A stretch of DNA of 64,000 nt from Pokkaliibacter sp046614695 (GCF_046614695.1 NZ_JBKKHQ010000012.1:1-64000); one strand, 5' to 3'. Numbered from the stretch's first letter, positions 18,333 to 28,297 are shown. Program-made: numbers and translations. Notes: generated by a model from the letters alone, not told the origin.

Positions 18333-19544
18333 ATGGCTTGGAATGAGCCCGGCGGGAACGGTAATGATCCTAAAGATCCTTGGGGATCCGGCAACCGTAA
18401 TGGTGGCAACGGTAACAAGGGCGGCGGCGATCAAGGACCCCCTGACCTCGATGAAGTAATGCGCAAGGTTCAGGACCAGATGCGTCGGATTATGGGAGGC
18501 AAGCCCAGCAGTGGCTCGCGTCCCCCTTCCGGTGGTATCAATATGGCCCTGTTTGTACTGGTGCTGGCGGTGGTCGTTATCGGCTGGGTAGCCATGGGCT
18601 TTTATACCCTCGACCAACAGGAACGTGGCGTGGTGCTTCGTTTCGGTCGATATCACGAGACAGTTACTCCTGGTCTGCACTGGAACCCGCCGATGGTGGA
18701 TGACGTGCGTAAGGTGAACGTGACTCGCGTGCGCTCGCTGGATCACAGTGCGCAGATGCTGACTGAAGACGAGAATATCGTTGAAGTGAACATGTCCGTG
18801 CAATATGTGGTTTCTGATCCTAATGCCTTTGTGCTTAATGTGCGCGACCCTGAATCCAGTCTGGCTCAGGCAACTGAAAGTGCACTGCGTCATGTGGTGG
18901 GTAGTTCTGAGATGCATTCCATCCTGACCGAAGGCCGCGATAATCTGGCACAGGAAGTGAAGGCACGCCTTCAGGAGTACGTGAATGCCTACGGCACGGG
19001 GCTGCAGATCAGTCGTGTGAACATTGAAAATGCCATGGCGCCCAAGCAGGTCCAATCGGCATTTGATGATGTCATCAAGGCGCGTGAAGATGAGCAGCGT
19101 GTCAAAAACGAGGCAGAATCCTACGCTAATGGCGTCATTCCTGAGGCTCGTGGTGCTGCACAGCGTGTGTTGGAAGAAGCCAATGCCTATCACGATGAGG
19201 TTATCGCTCGTTCACAAGGTGATGCAGAACGATTCCTCAAACTGATGACCCAGTATCAGCAGGCTCCGGCAGTAACGCGGGAACGTCTGTACCTTGATGC
19301 GATGCAAGAGGTTTACAGCAACAGCGCCAAGGTTGTTGTGGACAGTGATCAAAATGGCGGTAACAGCATGATGTACCTGCCGCTCGACAAACTGACCGAA
19401 GCCAGCCAGAGCACTAAATCCGCGCGTCAGGCAGCATCTCAGTCCAGTCAGTTGAGTAACACTGATATCCAGCAGCTTACCGATGCCGTTATTGATCAGC
19501 TTCGTAAGCGTCAAGCCACGCAAAGCAGCCGGGAGGGACGTTAA
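18333..19544 (+). CDS. hflK: FtsH protease modulator HflK
   Basis: 403 residues. A Gly/Asn-rich cytoplasmic N-terminus is followed by one membrane span (MALFVLVLAVVVIGWVAMGF, about 70-90) and then a periplasmic SPFH/band 7 domain with a coiled-coil C-terminal half rich in Gln/Glu/Ala. HflK and HflC assemble into a large cage around FtsH hexamers and limit its proteolysis of membrane proteins. The stop overlaps the hflC start by one base (TAATG), so the two subunits are made in equal amounts. Confidence 0.97.
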   Translation: MAWNEPGGNGNDPKDPWGSGNRNGGNGNKGGGDQGPPDLDEVMRKVQDQMRRIMGGKPSSGSRPPSGGINMALFVLVLAVVVIGWVAMGFYTLDQQERGVVLRFGRYHETVTPGLHWNPPMVDDVRKVNVTRVRSLDHSAQMLTEDENIVEVNMSVQYVVSDPNAFVLNVRDPESSLAQATESALRHVVGSSEMHSILTEGRDNLAQEVKARLQEYVNAYGTGLQISRVNIENAMAPKQVQSAFDDVIKAREDEQRVKNEAESYANGVIPEARGAAQRVLEEANAYHDEVIARSQGDAERFLKLMTQYQQAPAVTRERLYLDAMQEVYSNSAKVVVDSDQNGGNSMMYLPLDKLTEASQSTKSARQAASQSSQLSNTDIQQLTDAVIDQLRKRQATQSSREGR

Positions 19545-20449
19545 TGTCTAATAAATCCTTTCTGTCGATCATTCTGCTGCTGGCCGTGCTGGTTGTGGGT
19601 GTTAAGAGTTTGTACGTTATTGACGCTACGGAACGTGCGGTCGTGCTGCGCTTCGGTGAGGTTGTTGATGCGGATGTTGCTCCAGGGTTGCATGCGAAAG
19701 TGCCTTTCATCGATAACGTGCGCGTATTCGATGGCCGTGTACTGACGATGGACTCCACGCCTCAGCGTTATCTGACTCTTGAGAAAAAGGCGTTGATTGT
19801 AGACTCCTTTGTTAAGTGGAAGATTCAGAACGTTGAGAAGTACTACACCGCTACCTCTGGTGATGAATTCCAGGCGACCAAAATTCTGGCGGCGCGTGTC
19901 GATACCGGCCTGCGCAATCAGTTCGGTGAGCGTACCCTGAATCAGGTCGTCTCCGGTGAGCGGGATGAAGTGATGACCTCTTTGACCAAGAAGGTGAATC
20001 AGGCTGCGCAGGATGAGCTGGGTATCGAAGTTCTGGATATTCGTATCAAGAAAATCGACCTGCCATCAGAGGTAAGTCAGTCTGTGTATGAGCGTATGCG
20101 TACCGAGCGTGAACGTGAAGCACGTGAACTGCGCTCACGCGGTAAGGAGCTGGCGGAAGGTATCCGTGCTGATGCTGATCGTCAGCGTACGATTATCAAG
20201 GCCAATGCCTATCGTGACTCTGAGCGTATCCGCGGTGAAGGTGATGCCCAGGCTGCCGAGATTTATTCCAAGGCCTACAAGCAGGATCCGGAGTTTTACT
20301 CCTTCTATCGCAGTATCAATGCGTACAAATCCTCGCTGGGTCAGCCAGGTGATGTCATGGTGGTCAAGCCAGATAGCGACTTCTTCCGCTATCTGAAAGA
20401 CCCGATGGGTAAAGAGCAGTCTTCTGCTCCCGCGCCCTCACTGCCGTAA
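19544..20449 (+). CDS. hflC: FtsH protease modulator HflC
   Basis: 301 residues. An N-terminal signal anchor (FLSIILLLAVLVVGVKSLYVI) leads to the SPFH domain (ATERAVVLRFGEV, VAPGLHAKVPFIDNV) and a basic-acidic coiled coil (RMRTEREREARELRSRG). It is the partner of HflK in the HflKC-FtsH supercomplex on the periplasmic side. It overlaps hflK by one base and ends before a strong terminator, closing the hfq-hflX-hflK-hflC series. Confidence 0.97.
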   Translation: MSNKSFLSIILLLAVLVVGVKSLYVIDATERAVVLRFGEVVDADVAPGLHAKVPFIDNVRVFDGRVLTMDSTPQRYLTLEKKALIVDSFVKWKIQNVEKYYTATSGDEFQATKILAARVDTGLRNQFGERTLNQVVSGERDEVMTSLTKKVNQAAQDELGIEVLDIRIKKIDLPSEVSQSVYERMRTEREREARELRSRGKELAEGIRADADRQRTIIKANAYRDSERIRGEGDAQAAEIYSKAYKQDPEFYSFYRSINAYKSSLGQPGDVMVVKPDSDFFRYLKDPMGKEQSSAPAPSLP

Positions 20450-20516
20450 TAGGATTTTCTGGTCAGAAATCGCACTGAGGTGATTCCGGACCAGCCAAAT
20501 CGTGGTAGTATTAGTC

Positions 20517-20543
20517 ACCGGGCTTTTTAGCCCGGTTTTTTTT
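20517..20543 (+). terminator. Rho-independent terminator after hflC
   Basis: Stem ACCGGGCT/AGCCCGGT (8 bp) with a TTTT loop, followed by a further seven T. It ends the hfq-hflX-hflK-hflC series before yjeT. Confidence 0.92.
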
Positions 20544-20599
20544 GTGCCCAGCGTTTGTAAATCGCCATAATTCGGCGCAGGGCTACATGCGGACACTCA

Positions 20600-20797
20600 A
20601 TGAACAACGATTTCTGGCAGTCATTGGCTATCGCCTTTTGCCTGATGTTGGTAATGGAAGGGGTTCTTCCTTTTCTCTCTCCCCGAAGCTGGAAGCAGGT
20701 CATGGCGCAGCTGGTGCTGCAGTCTGATGCGCGACTTCGCCTCTGGGGCGGGCTTAGCATGCTGACAGGTGTATGCCTGCTGTACTGGGTTCATTGA
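20600..20797 (+). CDS. yjeT: DUF2065 family small membrane protein (YjeT)
   Basis: 65 residues. Two hydrophobic helices flank a short polar segment: the first around LAIAFCLMLVMEGVLPFL, the second around LSMLTGVCLLYWV, with the conserved SPRSWK between them. It matches the YjeT/DUF2065 family, which sits between hflC and hisZ/purA in many gammaproteobacteria. The function is not known; the location suggests an inner-membrane role, possibly linked to HflKC. It has its own promoter region after the hflC terminator, then hisZ 24 nt downstream. Confidence 0.85.
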   Translation: MNNDFWQSLAIAFCLMLVMEGVLPFLSPRSWKQVMAQLVLQSDARLRLWGGLSMLTGVCLLYWVH

Positions 20798-20821
20798 GCA
20801 CACTGGTGTCTGGAGATTTCA

Positions 20822-22027
20822 ATGACGTTTGCTGATCGCTGGTTACTACCCGACGGCGTTAAGGAAGTGCTTCCACCCGAAGCTGAGCGTATCGAGGCTG
20901 TTCGTCGACAGTTGCTCGATCTTTACCGTAGCTGGGGCTATGACCTTGTCATGACTCCACTCATTGAGTATCTCGACTCCCTTCTTACTGGTACTGGGCA
21001 TGATCTGGATCTGCTGACCTTCAAGGTTACGGATCAACTGACAGGTCGTATGATGGGAATCCGCGCGGACATTACTCCGCAGGTTGCCCGCATTGATGCT
21101 CATTGCCTGCATCAGCAAGGTGCGGTGCGTCTCTGTTATTCCAGCCATGTGCTGCATACCCGTCCTGCTTTCCTTCAGGCATTCCGTAATCCGTTACAGG
21201 TTGGCGCTGAGCTGTATGGCCATGATGGCGCGGCTTCTGACGTTGAAGTGATTCAGCTGATGATCGAAACCCTGGATGCCGTGGGGGTTAAGCGCAGTAT
21301 CACATTGGATCTGAATCAGGCGGGTATCTATCGCGAACTGGTTAAGGCGGCGGGGCTGGATGAAAACCAGGAACAGCAGCTGACCGAGATTCTGCAGCGC
21401 AAGGCCGAAATTGAACTGAAAGCTTTCGTCAAACGTGAGATTTCCGATGCACGCATGGCGGGCTGGTTGCAGGCATTGGTACGCCTGAACGGTGGTCTGC
21501 AGGTACTGGATGAGGCGCGTAGTGTGCTGTCTGAAGCGCCTGCCAACGTACTTGCTGCACTTGAGAATCTGGCGGAAATCGCGACGACGATCCGTCAACG
21601 CTACACTGGGATTGATATTTACATCGATCTTAGCGAGCTGCGTGGTTACAACTACCACACAGGGATTATCTTTACGGCTTATGTTCCAGGCTATGGCCAG
21701 CCTGTGGCAAAAGGCGGACGTTACGATGATATCGGTAAGGTATTTGGCCGCGCGCGTCCCGCGACGGGCTTCTCTGCCGATCTGATGGTGCTGGTCAGCT
21801 TGTCTGAACAGCTGGAAAGCGAATTGCCCAGAGGCATTTTTGCGCCTGCCCAGCAGGACGCGGCTTTGCTTGCTGCGGTAAATCAGCTGCGCAAGCAAGG
21901 AGAGCGCGTAGTGGCAGGAATGCCCGGAATGGATAACAACCCCCAGGAGCTTCGTTGTGATCGACAGCTCCAATGGGATGGACAACAGTGGCAGGTCGTT
22001 GACCTGGCTACTGGTGACGCGAACTGA
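20822..22027 (+). CDS. hisZ: ATP phosphoribosyltransferase regulatory subunit HisZ
   Basis: 401 residues. A class II histidyl-tRNA-synthetase-like fold without tRNA-charging ability: PDGVKEVLPPEAERIE at the N-terminus, then motif-2-like RADITPQVARIDAH and RGYNYHTGIIFTAY. It forms the allosteric unit of the short-form HisG complex in histidine synthesis. Its presence predicts a short HisG elsewhere in the genome. It is positioned between yjeT and purA as in Pseudomonas and is likely co-transcribed with both. Confidence 0.95.
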   Translation: MTFADRWLLPDGVKEVLPPEAERIEAVRRQLLDLYRSWGYDLVMTPLIEYLDSLLTGTGHDLDLLTFKVTDQLTGRMMGIRADITPQVARIDAHCLHQQGAVRLCYSSHVLHTRPAFLQAFRNPLQVGAELYGHDGAASDVEVIQLMIETLDAVGVKRSITLDLNQAGIYRELVKAAGLDENQEQQLTEILQRKAEIELKAFVKREISDARMAGWLQALVRLNGGLQVLDEARSVLSEAPANVLAALENLAEIATTIRQRYTGIDIYIDLSELRGYNYHTGIIFTAYVPGYGQPVAKGGRYDDIGKVFGRARPATGFSADLMVLVSLSEQLESELPRGIFAPAQQDAALLAAVNQLRKQGERVVAGMPGMDNNPQELRCDRQLQWDGQQWQVVDLATGDAN

Positions 22028-22046
22028 TTGCTGAGAATTGAGAACT

Positions 22047-23342
22047 ATGGGTAAGAATGTTGTTGTGCTGGGCACCCAGTGGGGTGATGAAGGCAAGGGT
22101 AAGATCGTTGATCTGCTGACAGAGCGAGTAGCGTCTGTTGTGCGTTTTCAGGGCGGTCACAATGCGGGTCACACACTGGTGATCGACGGCAAGAAAACCG
22201 TATTGCACCTGATTCCCTCCGGTATCCTGCGTGATAATGTCATGTGCTACATCGCTAACGGTGTCGTGCTGTCTCCCGAAGCACTGTTGAAAGAAATGCG
22301 TACTCTGGAAGAGAGCGGTGTGCCTGTTCGTGAGCGTCTGCGTATCAGCCCTGCTTGTCCGCTGATTCTGCCTTATCACGTTGCTCTGGACGTTGCGCGT
22401 GAGACTGCGCGTGGCAATAACAAGATCGGTACCACCGGTCGTGGTATCGGGCCCGCGTACGAAGACAAAGTGGCTCGTCGTGGTCTGCGCGTAGCTGACA
22501 TGCTGGATGCCAACCGCTTCTCTCTGAAACTGAAAGAAGTGCTGGAATATCACAATTTCGTTCTGACCGAATACTACAAGGCTGAAGCGGTTGATTATGA
22601 CACCGTATTGGCTGACTGCCTGAAAATGGCAGAAGAGATTCGCCCAATGGTGACGGATGTCACCACCGACCTGCATGCATGCCGCCGTGAAGGTCACAAC
22701 ATTATGTTTGAAGGTGCTCAGGGCTCCCTGTTGGATATCGACCACGGCACCTATCCTTTCGTAACTTCCTCCAATACCACGGCGGGTGGTACTGCGACGG
22801 GTTCTGGCTTCGGTCCTCTGTATCTGGACTACGTTCTGGGTATCACCAAGGCTTACACCACGCGCGTTGGTTCTGGTCCTTTCCCCACCGAGCTGTTCGA
22901 TGAAGTGGGTGCGCGTCTGGCTGAGCGTGGTCATGAGTTCGGTGCAACTACTGGCCGCGCGCGTCGTTGTGGCTGGTTTGATGCAGTTGCTCTGCGCCAG
23001 TCTGTACAGGTGAACTCCATCAGTGGCATGTGCCTGACCAAGCTGGACGTTCTTGATGGTTTGCAGACCGTCAAAATCTGTACCCATTATCACGATGCCG
23101 ATGGTAACGAAGTGGTGAATCCGGTTGATAGCGAAGGCTATGCTTCTGTTGTTCCTGTCTTCGAAGAAATGCCAGGCTGGAGTGAGACCACCTTCGGTAT
23201 TCAGCGTCTTGAAGACCTGCCACAAGCCGCGCGTAACTATATTCGCCGTCTTGAAGAGCTGGTCGGCGTGCCTGTCGATGTGATCTCTACCGGTCCAGAC
23301 CGTGTAGAAACCATTGTTCTTCGCGATCCTTTCAACGCCTGA
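22047..23342 (+). CDS. purA: Adenylosuccinate synthetase
   Basis: 431 residues from ATG 22047 (an in-frame TTG lies 9 nt upstream). The N-terminal phosphate loop GTQWGDEGKGKIVD, GGHNAGHT, the TTGRGIGPAYEDK segment and the GTP-recognition KLDVLDGL are all intact. It converts IMP, aspartate and GTP to adenylosuccinate in AMP synthesis. Following the gene are two strong overlapping hairpins before rnr. Confidence 0.98.
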   Translation: MGKNVVVLGTQWGDEGKGKIVDLLTERVASVVRFQGGHNAGHTLVIDGKKTVLHLIPSGILRDNVMCYIANGVVLSPEALLKEMRTLEESGVPVRERLRISPACPLILPYHVALDVARETARGNNKIGTTGRGIGPAYEDKVARRGLRVADMLDANRFSLKLKEVLEYHNFVLTEYYKAEAVDYDTVLADCLKMAEEIRPMVTDVTTDLHACRREGHNIMFEGAQGSLLDIDHGTYPFVTSSNTTAGGTATGSGFGPLYLDYVLGITKAYTTRVGSGPFPTELFDEVGARLAERGHEFGATTGRARRCGWFDAVALRQSVQVNSISGMCLTKLDVLDGLQTVKICTHYHDADGNEVVNPVDSEGYASVVPVFEEMPGWSETTFGIQRLEDLPQAARNYIRRLEELVGVPVDVISTGPDRVETIVLRDPFNA

Positions 23343-23347
23343 GGCTG

Positions 23348-23386
23348 ACAAGGGGGAGTTCAGCTCCCCCTTGTGCTTTCAGCACA
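23348..23386 (+). terminator. Double hairpin after purA
   Basis: A perfect 11-bp stem (23348-23358 with 23364-23374, loop TTCAG) is followed at once by a second hairpin, TGTGC/GCACA (23372-23386), sharing three bases. There is no T-run, so it may be a weak or factor-dependent terminator or a processing site in a purA-rnr transcript. Confidence 0.55.
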
Positions 23387-23434
23387 GGTGCGATATTCAG
23401 CAAGAATAAAGCACCTTCAACCAGGAGATCGTCT

Positions 23435-25960
23435 GTGACCGATCCTCAACACCCTGCCCACGAAGATCCCTATGCCAAGCGGGAAGCCGAAAAGTATGAA
23501 AATCCGGTACCTAGCCGTGAGTTTCTGCTTGAGTTCTTGCAGGACTATCCCGGCCCTGCGACCCATATGGCGTTGTGCGATGCTCTGGGATTAACGGATG
23601 AGGATCAGATTGAAGGTCTGCGCCGTCGCCTTAAAGCGATGGAGCGAGACGGTCAGCTGTTGTTTACCCGTAAGGAAGGCTACGGCCTTATCAACAAGAT
23701 GGACCTGATTGCCGGACGTATCATGGGTCACCGTGATGGCTTCGGCTTTGTGGTTCCCGATGATGGTTCCAGCGATCTATACGTCCACGAACGTCAGATG
23801 CGCTCCGTTTTTGACGGTGATCGTGTTCTGGTACGTATTCGTGGCGAAGATTATAAGGGCCGCCGCGAAGCGGATATTGTCGAGGTTACTGAACGCCGTT
23901 TTGAGCGTTTGGTTGGCCGTTACTTTGAAGAGTACGGCAATGCCTTTGTTACCCCGGATAACAGCAAAATTTCTCAGGACATCATGATCAAAGCGGACGG
24001 CAGCGTCCGTGCCCATCAGGGTCAGGTGGTTCTGGTCGAGATTGATGAATATCCCAGCAAGCGAAGCCATGCGGTGGGCCGTATCATCGAAATTCTCGGT
24101 GATCATCTGGCCCCGGGCATTGAAACTCAGGTGGCTATCCACAACTACGGTATTCCTCACCAGTGGCCAGAAGAAGTCACGGCTGAGATGGATAAGCTTT
24201 CTGAAGAGGTCAGCGAGGCGGATAAAGAAGGTCGTGTGGATCTTCGTCATCTGCCGTTGGTAACCATTGATGGTGAAGATGCACGTGACTTTGACGATGC
24301 TGTTTATGCCGAGCGTAAAAAGAGCGGCGGCTGGCGTCTATTCGTTGCCATTGCCGACGTTTCTCATTACATCCGCCCCGGCACTTCGTTGGATGAAGAG
24401 GCCCAGCGTCGTGGTAACTCGACCTATTTTCCCGGTCAGGTCGTGCCCATGTTACCGGAGAAAATCTCCAACGGTTTGTGCTCACTGAATCCGCAGGTCG
24501 ATCGTTTGGCGATGGTTTGCGAAGCTACCGTCAGTGAGCGCGGAAGTATCAGTGGCTATAAATTCTATGAGGGGGTATTTCAGTCACAGGCACGTCTGAC
24601 CTATTCCAAGGTCAGTCAGATTCTGGAAAAACCTGACTCTGAAGAAGGGCAGGAGCTACGCCAGCGCTACAAGGCTTTGGTAAAGCCACTGGAGACCTTG
24701 TTCGACCTGTATCACGCTTTCCGTCAGGCGCGTGCCGAACGTGGAGCGATTGACTTTGAAACGACCGAAACTCGTATTGTGTTTGGTGAAGGTCGCAAGA
24801 TTGATCAGGTGGTCCCTGTCATTCGTAATGAAGCGCATAAACTGATCGAAGAATGCATGCTGTGCGCCAACGTCTGTGCAGCACGTTTCCTTGAAAAAGC
24901 GAAAGTGCCCGCGCTTTATCGTATTCACGAAGGGCCGAAATCTGAGCGCCTGGAGAAGCTGCGTTCCTTCCTGAGTCCGCTGGGCCTGAATATGGGAGGT
25001 GGTGATAAACCACAGCCTGCGGATTATCAGGCGCTGATGGCCAGTATTGAAAACCGTCCTGACTTCAGCGTGATCCAGACCATGATGCTGCGTTCGATGA
25101 GTCAGGCGGTTTACAGTCCTGCTAACGAAGGGCACTTCGGTTTGGGCTTTAAGGCCTATACCCACTTTACTTCACCTATCCGTCGTTATCCGGACTTGCT
25201 GGTGCACCGAGCGATTCGTGCGCTGCTGCGTCGTGAAAATGACAGCTCGTCACTGAAAGGTTACCCCTATGACCTGAATGCGATGGTGGCCTTTGGAGAG
25301 TCCTGCTCCAGCACTGAACGTCGATCCGATGAGGCCTCTCGCGATGTGGTGGCCTGGCTTAAGTGTGAATACATGAGCCACCGTGTTGGTGAAGAATATG
25401 ATGGCGTGATCACGGCAGTGACCAACTTTGGTGTTTTTGTCGAGCTTGCGGATGTCTACGTTGAAGGTTTGATTCATGTCAGTGGCTTGCCTGGCGACTA
25501 TTACCACTTTGATGCCGCGTTCCAGCGTCTTAAAGGTGAGCGTACAGGGCAATCTTTCCGCCTGGGCGATTCGGTGCGCGTGCGCGTTAGCCGTGTGGAT
25601 CTCGATGAGCGGAAGATCGACTTTGAACTGGTGAGTGGCCCCTCGAAAAAACTGGCGCGTTCTATTCGGGATCGTCTGAAAACCGGCGACATTCCTACCG
25701 AAACGGGTGCAGTCAAGATTGGCCGGTCACGGAGTTCATCATCGCGCCAAAGTGCAGGTGGCAAAGGTGCCTCCAAAGCGGGGGCTGCAAAGCCTGCCGG
25801 TCGCGGTCAAACCTCGGGTGCAGGTGATTCTGCTCAGGGGCCTGCAAGCGAAGGTGGTGGCAATAAAAAAGCACGCAAAGCCAAAATCAAAGCGGCTATT
25901 AAGGCAAAGCGTAAAGCCAAAGAGTCCAAACGCAAGAAAAAGAGCGCCGATAATAAGTAG
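23435..25960 (+). CDS. rnr: Ribonuclease R
   Basis: 841 residues from a GTG start at 23435 with AGGAG upstream. An N-terminal winged-helix region precedes two cold-shock domains, the RNB catalytic domain (IDGEDARDFDDAVYAE, with its metal-binding aspartates), an S1 domain (YDGVITAVTNFGVFVEL) and a very basic Lys/Ala-rich tail (after about residue 750). RNase R degrades structured RNA 3' to 5', including rRNA and trans-translation substrates. rlmB follows, as is usual. Confidence 0.97.
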   Translation: MTDPQHPAHEDPYAKREAEKYENPVPSREFLLEFLQDYPGPATHMALCDALGLTDEDQIEGLRRRLKAMERDGQLLFTRKEGYGLINKMDLIAGRIMGHRDGFGFVVPDDGSSDLYVHERQMRSVFDGDRVLVRIRGEDYKGRREADIVEVTERRFERLVGRYFEEYGNAFVTPDNSKISQDIMIKADGSVRAHQGQVVLVEIDEYPSKRSHAVGRIIEILGDHLAPGIETQVAIHNYGIPHQWPEEVTAEMDKLSEEVSEADKEGRVDLRHLPLVTIDGEDARDFDDAVYAERKKSGGWRLFVAIADVSHYIRPGTSLDEEAQRRGNSTYFPGQVVPMLPEKISNGLCSLNPQVDRLAMVCEATVSERGSISGYKFYEGVFQSQARLTYSKVSQILEKPDSEEGQELRQRYKALVKPLETLFDLYHAFRQARAERGAIDFETTETRIVFGEGRKIDQVVPVIRNEAHKLIEECMLCANVCAARFLEKAKVPALYRIHEGPKSERLEKLRSFLSPLGLNMGGGDKPQPADYQALMASIENRPDFSVIQTMMLRSMSQAVYSPANEGHFGLGFKAYTHFTSPIRRYPDLLVHRAIRALLRRENDSSSLKGYPYDLNAMVAFGESCSSTERRSDEASRDVVAWLKCEYMSHRVGEEYDGVITAVTNFGVFVELADVYVEGLIHVSGLPGDYYHFDAAFQRLKGERTGQSFRLGDSVRVRVSRVDLDERKIDFELVSGPSKKLARSIRDRLKTGDIPTETGAVKIGRSRSSSSRQSAGGKGASKAGAAKPAGRGQTSGAGDSAQGPASEGGGNKKARKAKIKAAIKAKRKAKESKRKKKSADNK

Positions 25961-26030
25961 GCGCTGACCTCATAAGCACAGGCTTGTGGGGTTTTGAGGT
26001 TTCCTGATTTAACGTTACTGAGTTCAAACT

Positions 26031-26774
26031 ATGTCACAGCAATGGGAATGGGTCTTCGGCCTGCACAGTATTAAAACGCTGCTCAAGCGGGACTCTCGTC
26101 GTATCCATGAGTTGTTGATTCAGCAAGGCCGTCAGGATCAGCGTATCGAGAGCATTCTTGAAATTGCCGCTGAAAAATTCGTGAAGGTCCGTCATGTGCC
26201 CCGGCAAGAGTTGGATAAAACCATTGATGGTGTTCATCAGGGCGTTGCTGCCAGGGTTGAGCCTCAGCGTGCTCAGAATGAAAACTGGTTTGAGCGCTAC
26301 ATGGATGAACTGCAGGAAACCCCGTTCCTGTTGGTGCTGGATGGTGTCACGGATCCTCATAACCTTGGGGCCTGTTTGCGCACTGCGGATGCCGCGGGAA
26401 TCCATGCAGTTATTGCGCCCAAGGATAAGTCTGCGCCTCTGAACTCAACTGTGGTGAAGGTGGCATGTGGAGCGGCTGAAGCCGTGCCTTACGTGCAGGT
26501 CACTAACCTGGCGCGTACCCTCAAAAATCTTCAAGAACGCGGTGTCTGGTTAATCGGAACAGCAGGCGAAGCTGATTCAACGGTTTATCAGGCATCACTG
26601 ACGGGGCCAATGGCCCTCATCATGGGCGCAGAAGGAAATGGAATGCGCCGTCTGACTCGTGATCTTTGTGATTCGCTGGTCAGCATCCCCATGGCAGGGG
26701 AGGTGAGTAGTCTTAACGTTTCGGTGGCAACAGGCGTCTGTCTGTTTGAGGCCGTTCGTCAACGCCAGTCCTGA
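26031..26774 (+). CDS. rlmB: 23S rRNA (guanosine-2'-O-)-methyltransferase RlmB
   Basis: 247 residues. The N-terminal L30e-like substrate-binding domain (VFGLHSIKTLL) is followed by the SPOUT domain with motif 1 DPHNLGACLRTADAAG, motif 2 IMGAEGNGM and motif 3 IPMAGEVSSLNVSVATG. It methylates Gm2251 of 23S rRNA. It lies downstream of rnr by 70 nt. In Pseudomonas the next genes would be rpsF-rpsR; here that block is displaced to 37 kb. Confidence 0.96.
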   Translation: MSQQWEWVFGLHSIKTLLKRDSRRIHELLIQQGRQDQRIESILEIAAEKFVKVRHVPRQELDKTIDGVHQGVAARVEPQRAQNENWFERYMDELQETPFLLVLDGVTDPHNLGACLRTADAAGIHAVIAPKDKSAPLNSTVVKVACGAAEAVPYVQVTNLARTLKNLQERGVWLIGTAGEADSTVYQASLTGPMALIMGAEGNGMRRLTRDLCDSLVSIPMAGEVSSLNVSVATGVCLFEAVRQRQS

Positions 26775-26881
26775 GGGGACAGGCTTCCTGAGAAGGGCGG
26801 GGCTTTTCCTGTGAGTTATTTAAAGATATAGCTCCAGCAAAATCCGCCCCCTTTCCAACCTGTAGAAGAAACTATAAAACG

Positions 26882-28240
26882 ATGTTGAAAAAAGAGTCTC
26901 TCCACGGCATGTGGGGCAGTCGCTGGGTGTTTATTATGGCGGCGACCGGTTCGGCGGTCGGCCTGGGTAATATCTGGAAGTTCCCTTATATCACTGGTGA
27001 AAATGGCGGCGGCGCCTTTGTGCTGGTGTACCTGATTTGTATCGCGTTGATCGGTCTGCCGTTGATGATGGCAGAAGTACTGATTGGTCGTCGTGGTCGT
27101 CAGAGCCCTGTGAATTCTCTGCGTGATGTCGCTGAAGAGTCAGGTCAGCCCAAAGCCTGGCAGGCGGTTGGCTTACTGGGAGCGCTGGCCGGATTTCTGA
27201 TCTTTGGCTTCTACTCCGTTGTCGGTGGCTGGGTGTTCTCTTACGTATCCGAGATGGCTCAGGGCAGCTTTAACGGCGCTGGTGCCGATCAGGTGGGTGA
27301 TGCTTTCAGTGGCATGCTGGCTGATCCTAAGCGGATGCTGATCTGGCACTCCATCTTTGCCTTCGCAAGTATGGTGGTTCTGGTGCGTGGCGTGAACGAT
27401 GGTCTGGAACGGGCTATCCGCATCCTGATGCCTGCTCTGTTCATTCTGCTGCTGGTCGTTTTTGGCTATGCCTTCAGTACCGGCCATATGGGCGAAGCCT
27501 TCCACTTCATGTTTGACTTCTCGCCTGAGAAACTAACGGCGAATGCTGTTCTGGTTGCTCTGGGTCATGCCTTCTTTACCCTGAGTCTGGGGATGGGCAC
27601 CATGATCGCTTATGGTTCCTACATGACCAAGAAAGCCAGTATTGGCAGCACTGCTCTAACAGTGGTGGTACTGGATACCCTGGTGGCACTGGTGGCCGGT
27701 TTGGCGATTTTCCCGATTGTTTTTGCTAACAATATGGATCCAGGCGCTGGTCCTGGCTTGATGTTCGTCACCCTGCCAGTGGCCTTTGGCAATATGCCCA
27801 TGGGCCAGATTTTTGGCTTCCTGTTCTTTGTCCTGGTGGGTATCGCCGCCTGGACCTCCGCGCTCTCGCTAATGGAACCATCTATCGCGTTCGTGGTGGA
27901 ACGTTTCAACATCAAGCGTCCTCTGGCGTGTCTGGTTCTGGGGCTGGCGGGCTGGCTGCTGGGGATCGCTGCACTGCTGTCGTTCAATGTATGGAGTGAT
28001 GTCCACCTGCTGATGGGCAAGGGAATCTTTGATACCCTCGATTACGTTACTGCCAACATCATGTTGCCGCTGGGTGGCCTGTTGATCGCCATCTTCGCAG
28101 GTTACGTGATGCTGCGTCGCTTTACGCAGGAAGAACTGTCACTGTCCGAGGGGCAGTATCAGGCCTGGCGTATCACCGTTCGTTATATTGCCCCAGTATT
28201 GGTGGTGATTGTTCTGGTGAACCAGCTCTTCTTTTCGTAA
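26882..28240 (+). CDS. Sodium-dependent transporter of the NSS/SNF family
   Basis: 452 residues, with about 11 membrane helices. The family signature in helix 1 (GSAVGLGNIWKFPY, then GGGAFVLVYL) gives the unwound substrate and sodium site of LeuT-type symporters. The substrate cannot be read from sequence; bacterial members usually import amino acids or other small amines. It lies alone between rlmB and ratA, occupying the place where smpB is commonly found beside ratA. A 7-bp hairpin follows at 28257-28281. Confidence 0.88.
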   Translation: MLKKESLHGMWGSRWVFIMAATGSAVGLGNIWKFPYITGENGGGAFVLVYLICIALIGLPLMMAEVLIGRRGRQSPVNSLRDVAEESGQPKAWQAVGLLGALAGFLIFGFYSVVGGWVFSYVSEMAQGSFNGAGADQVGDAFSGMLADPKRMLIWHSIFAFASMVVLVRGVNDGLERAIRILMPALFILLLVVFGYAFSTGHMGEAFHFMFDFSPEKLTANAVLVALGHAFFTLSLGMGTMIAYGSYMTKKASIGSTALTVVVLDTLVALVAGLAIFPIVFANNMDPGAGPGLMFVTLPVAFGNMPMGQIFGFLFFVLVGIAAWTSALSLMEPSIAFVVERFNIKRPLACLVLGLAGWLLGIAALLSFNVWSDVHLLMGKGIFDTLDYVTANIMLPLGGLLIAIFAGYVMLRRFTQEELSLSEGQYQAWRITVRYIAPVLVVIVLVNQLFFS

Positions 28241-28256
28241 GCGTTTTTGCTGAAGA

Positions 28257-28281
28257 CGACGGGTCAGGTTCTGGCCCGTCG
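28257..28281 (+). other. Hairpin between the transporter gene and ratA
   Basis: Inverted repeat CGACGGG/CCCGTCG (7 bp) with an 11-nt loop. No T-run follows, so termination is possible but not shown. Confidence 0.4.
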
Positions 28282-28297
28282 CACTTGAGGAGGTTTC

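Noticed and set aside
17973..19193. A 406-codon minus-strand open frame opposite hflX and hflK
   Set aside because: Antisense to two certain genes, no ribosome-binding site or family resemblance.
22008..23351. A 447-codon open frame on the minus strand opposite purA and the end of hisZ
   Set aside because: It is fully antisense to a well-conserved enzyme gene, the translation has low-complexity Thr/Arg content, and it resembles no family; a shadow of biased codon use.
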